Positions 62,428 to 64,000 of a stretch of DNA of 64,000 bases are shown here, piece by piece. A program made the translations under genes and the position numbers. Position 1 is the stretch's first letter. The number at the start of each line of letters is the position of its first letter. This DNA is from Anaerocolumna jejuensis DSM 15929 (GTDB taxonomy: Bacteria; Bacillota; Clostridia; Lachnospirales; Lachnospiraceae): positions 1 through 64,000 of the forward strand of contig NZ_FRAC01000015.1 of NCBI RefSeq assembly GCF_900142215.1. Direction: 5' to 3'. Under the pieces are notes generated by a model. That model was not told the DNA's origin. It did no database searches and saw nothing but the letters and a program-made list of their open reading frames with translations.

Positions 62428-64000
62428 CTTCTAACTCCTTTAGCATATTCCTTACAGCACTCTGATAATCCTCGTAAATATCTGGATATAAGTCTGCCAT
62501 ATCTAACAGATTATCCCCAATGACCTCCAAAGCAGCTTCATTGATTTCCTCATAGAGGACTTCCACAAGCTTATTTTCTTTTTTTGACAGCTCTGTAAGC
62601 TCCCTGGCTGCAGCGTTGCCGGAAGTTTGAAGAAGAAGGTTTAATATCTCAAAATGAACCGGCTTTAGCAGCCCTGCAAGCTCTGCCCACTGATCCGCTA
62701 TACCGGGCTCCTGCTCCTCTGAAGCAGGAAGCGGCCGGCCTTCCTTCGCAGAGACCATCTTCTCCTCAACGGAATAGGATAACTCTGGCTTTCTCTCAGA
62801 AAGGACTTTTTCGGTACTTTTTTCCTGCTCACTTATCAAAGCAACAGGGAGGGATACCTGAGGGTTTCCCCTGCCAGCCTCTTCACAATTACCTACGGAC
62901 AGCTTGTCCTGAATTTCAAGGCTTTCTTCTCTAATTCGATTCAGCTGATTTGTATCGATGGAAAGAACTACTTCTTTAGGAGAAACTTGTTCCCTTCCAG
63001 TCATAAAGGCTGGGGGTTCCTTAGAAAGAAACAACAAAACGCTATTCTTAATAATCTCATCCAGTTTTTCACTGGATAAAAGCTTGTACAAAGTCTTCGT
63101 AATCTTTTCATGGCTAATATCATGAATAAAACGATGCTTATCCGTCGTAAGCTTATATTTATAATCCGTGAGCTCCCGGAGCTGCTTTTCCATGCTTTTC
63201 ATAATATAACCAAGGAAAAGTTTTGCAAAGGGATTATTTACTTCCTCCTTGCGGTATTTCCATTCCATTCGGTTATAAAAATAATACTCATCATTCTGAA
63301 GATATACGAATTTTTCATATTTCGGAGGGAACTCCTCATAAAAGCTTACGGAAAAAGGAATCCAGCTCCTGTCCTTTAATTTCTGATAAATTATACTGTG
63401 AACATCCTTTCCGGCTGCCTTGAAATAATTGTCCAGCTCCCCTAAAAGTTCCTCAAAGCATAGGGCAATTCCCTCTTCCCTTTCTTTCGTATAATATTTA
63501 CTTTTACTGATTTTGTAGGAGGATATGCCATCATAAGCAAGAAATTTCCACCCAGTCCCTGTTTTATCAATAAAATACTCCTCGAACTGTCCGGGCTCCC
63601 GGTAAGGTGCAACAGCTTCCTTAAAGCTTTCCCTGAAATTATTGCAGACATAGTATGCCTTAATGTAAGCAATAAACAGGCTGTCATTTGCGGTAAATCC
63701 CTGTGCTCTCATACTGTTCCACAAAAAGAAAAGCTTCTGCAGCCCCTCATACCGGTCCTTGATTCCTATATTATTGACAATCTCCGATAGATAAAGTATG
63801 AAATACGAATTATCCGCATTCTGATAAACCCCTCTGCGTATTCCTGTCCGCCAGGTAATATAGGTTCGCAGCTGCCTGTTGTCCATCTCCCCATAAAAGG
63901 GTTTTGTACTTCTATAATCTGCCTTCCACTCATAAGCTTCCTCTAAATCCGCTAACAACTTTCCCTGTTTTACAAAAAGAGAAGCACGCTGCTTAAGGTA
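62417..64000 (-). CDS. TerB N-terminal/TerB-C domain protein (5' end outside window)
   Basis: The frame is open through the right edge, so the start lies outside; the nearest internal candidate, TTG 63958, is unlikely. About 527 residues are visible. The first 200 match the TerB-N domain: FYGEMDNRQLRTYITWRTGIRRGVY, then SYFILYLSEIVNNIG. A variable Glu/Ser/Pro-rich linker (about 375-425 from the edge) leads to a C-terminal helical TerB-C-like domain. TerB-N/TerB-C proteins are known beside BrxD-like ATPases and helicases in predicted DNA-processing or anti-phage cassettes. The enzymatic function, if any, is unknown. Confidence 0.85.
   Translation of the reverse strand, partial: YLKQRASLFVKQGKLLADLEEAYEWKADYRSTKPFYGEMDNRQLRTYITWRTGIRRGVYQNADNSYFILYLSEIVNNIGIKDRYEGLQKLFFLWNSMRAQGFTANDSLFIAYIKAYYVCNNFRESFKEAVAPYREPGQFEEYFIDKTGTGWKFLAYDGISSYKISKSKYYTKEREEGIALCFEELLGELDNYFKAAGKDVHSIIYQKLKDRSWIPFSVSFYEEFPPKYEKFVYLQNDEYYFYNRMEWKYRKEEVNNPFAKLFLGYIMKSMEKQLRELTDYKYKLTTDKHRFIHDISHEKITKTLYKLLSSEKLDEIIKNSVLLFLSKEPPAFMTGREQVSPKEVVLSIDTNQLNRIREESLEIQDKLSVGNCEEAGRGNPQVSLPVALISEQEKSTEKVLSERKPELSYSVEEKMVSAKEGRPLPASEEQEPGIADQWAELAGLLKPVHFEILNLLLQTSGNAAARELTELSKKENKLVEVLYEEINEAALEVIGDNLLDMADLYPDIYEDYQSAVRNMLKELEDDK

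Noticed and set aside
58783..64000. A complete BREX system
   Set aside because: Only BrxD-like and BrxHI-like genes plus a TerB-N protein are visible; no PglZ, PglX or BrxC-type gene is in the window.

Overview
The window reads as chromosomal DNA of an anaerobic, low-to-moderate GC Firmicute, most likely a gut- or plant-associated Lachnospiraceae/Clostridium cluster XIVa relative. The grounds are AGGAGG-type ribosome binding sites, sigma-A promoters (TTGACA-N17-TATAAT), lipobox substrate-binding proteins, three LplB/YtcP-type sugar ABC transporters, a YesM/YesN two-component pair and several intracellular CAZymes. No rRNA, tRNA, CRISPR array or prophage backbone was seen. Almost every gene is on the minus strand; only the LacI-type regulator (30682) and a CapD/FlaA1-type epimerase/dehydratase (36364) are on plus.

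Region 1 (1-8423) is a spike-and-effector cassette like those of contractile injection systems. In transcript order it holds a small ORF, a protein that looks like an Eag/DcrB-type Rhs chaperone, a stand-alone VgrG/gp27-gp5-type spike, a pentapeptide-repeat protein, an unknown protein, a DUF4280 PAAR-like tip, and a large polypeptide that fuses a second VgrG-like N-terminus to an alanine/glycine-rich segment, DUF6531 and YD/RHS repeats. That last gene runs off the left edge, so its toxin tip is not visible. Upstream lie decayed ORFs, a possible IS remnant and an XRE regulator.

Region 2 (10157-18955) is an operon that looks iron-controlled: AraC regulator, FecB-type lipoprotein, two FecCD permeases (one frameshifted), FecC/FhuC-type ATPase, NifH-like ATPase and two nitrogenase-component-1-like subunits. 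A consensus promoter abuts a Fur-box-like site, and a second 19-bp site matches the Fur consensus at 16 of 19 positions. One nitrogenase-like subunit keeps all three cluster cysteines; the other appears to have lost all three. This is the strongest candidate for an undescribed enzyme system.

Region 3 (19022-31871) is a ten-gene operon: sugar-type ABC transporter, two esterases, an AtuA-type pair, family III CoA-transferase, CocE/NonD hydrolase and thiolase. It faces a divergent LacI-family gene, and three 16-bp operator-like palindromes lie between them. It joins carbohydrate-type uptake to de-esterification and CoA chemistry.

Region 4 (32091-39430) has a second sugar ABC transporter, the epimerase/dehydratase and an arginase-fold protein. 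Region 5 (39529-58490) is a polysaccharide-utilization locus: ABC transporter, FAD oxidoreductase, GHL6-like glycosidase, GH28-like beta-helix protein, SGNH hydrolase, GH94-like phosphorylase, YesN/YesM regulators and a heparinase II/III-like lyase. The enzymes lack signal peptides, so an imported oligosaccharide is probably processed inside the cell.

Region 6 (58572-64000) is a TerB-N protein, a BrxD/DUF2791-type ATPase and an Lhr/BrxHI-type helicase, a module associated with stress response or phage defence. It is cut by the right edge.

A recurring oddity is tandem or low-complexity DNA directly behind stop codons (25992, 32119, 38569, 58783, and less clearly 44998 and 50379). In several cases the repeat unit resembles the last codons of the gene it follows. 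Large palindromes also occur at 38296-38364 and 44402-44633.
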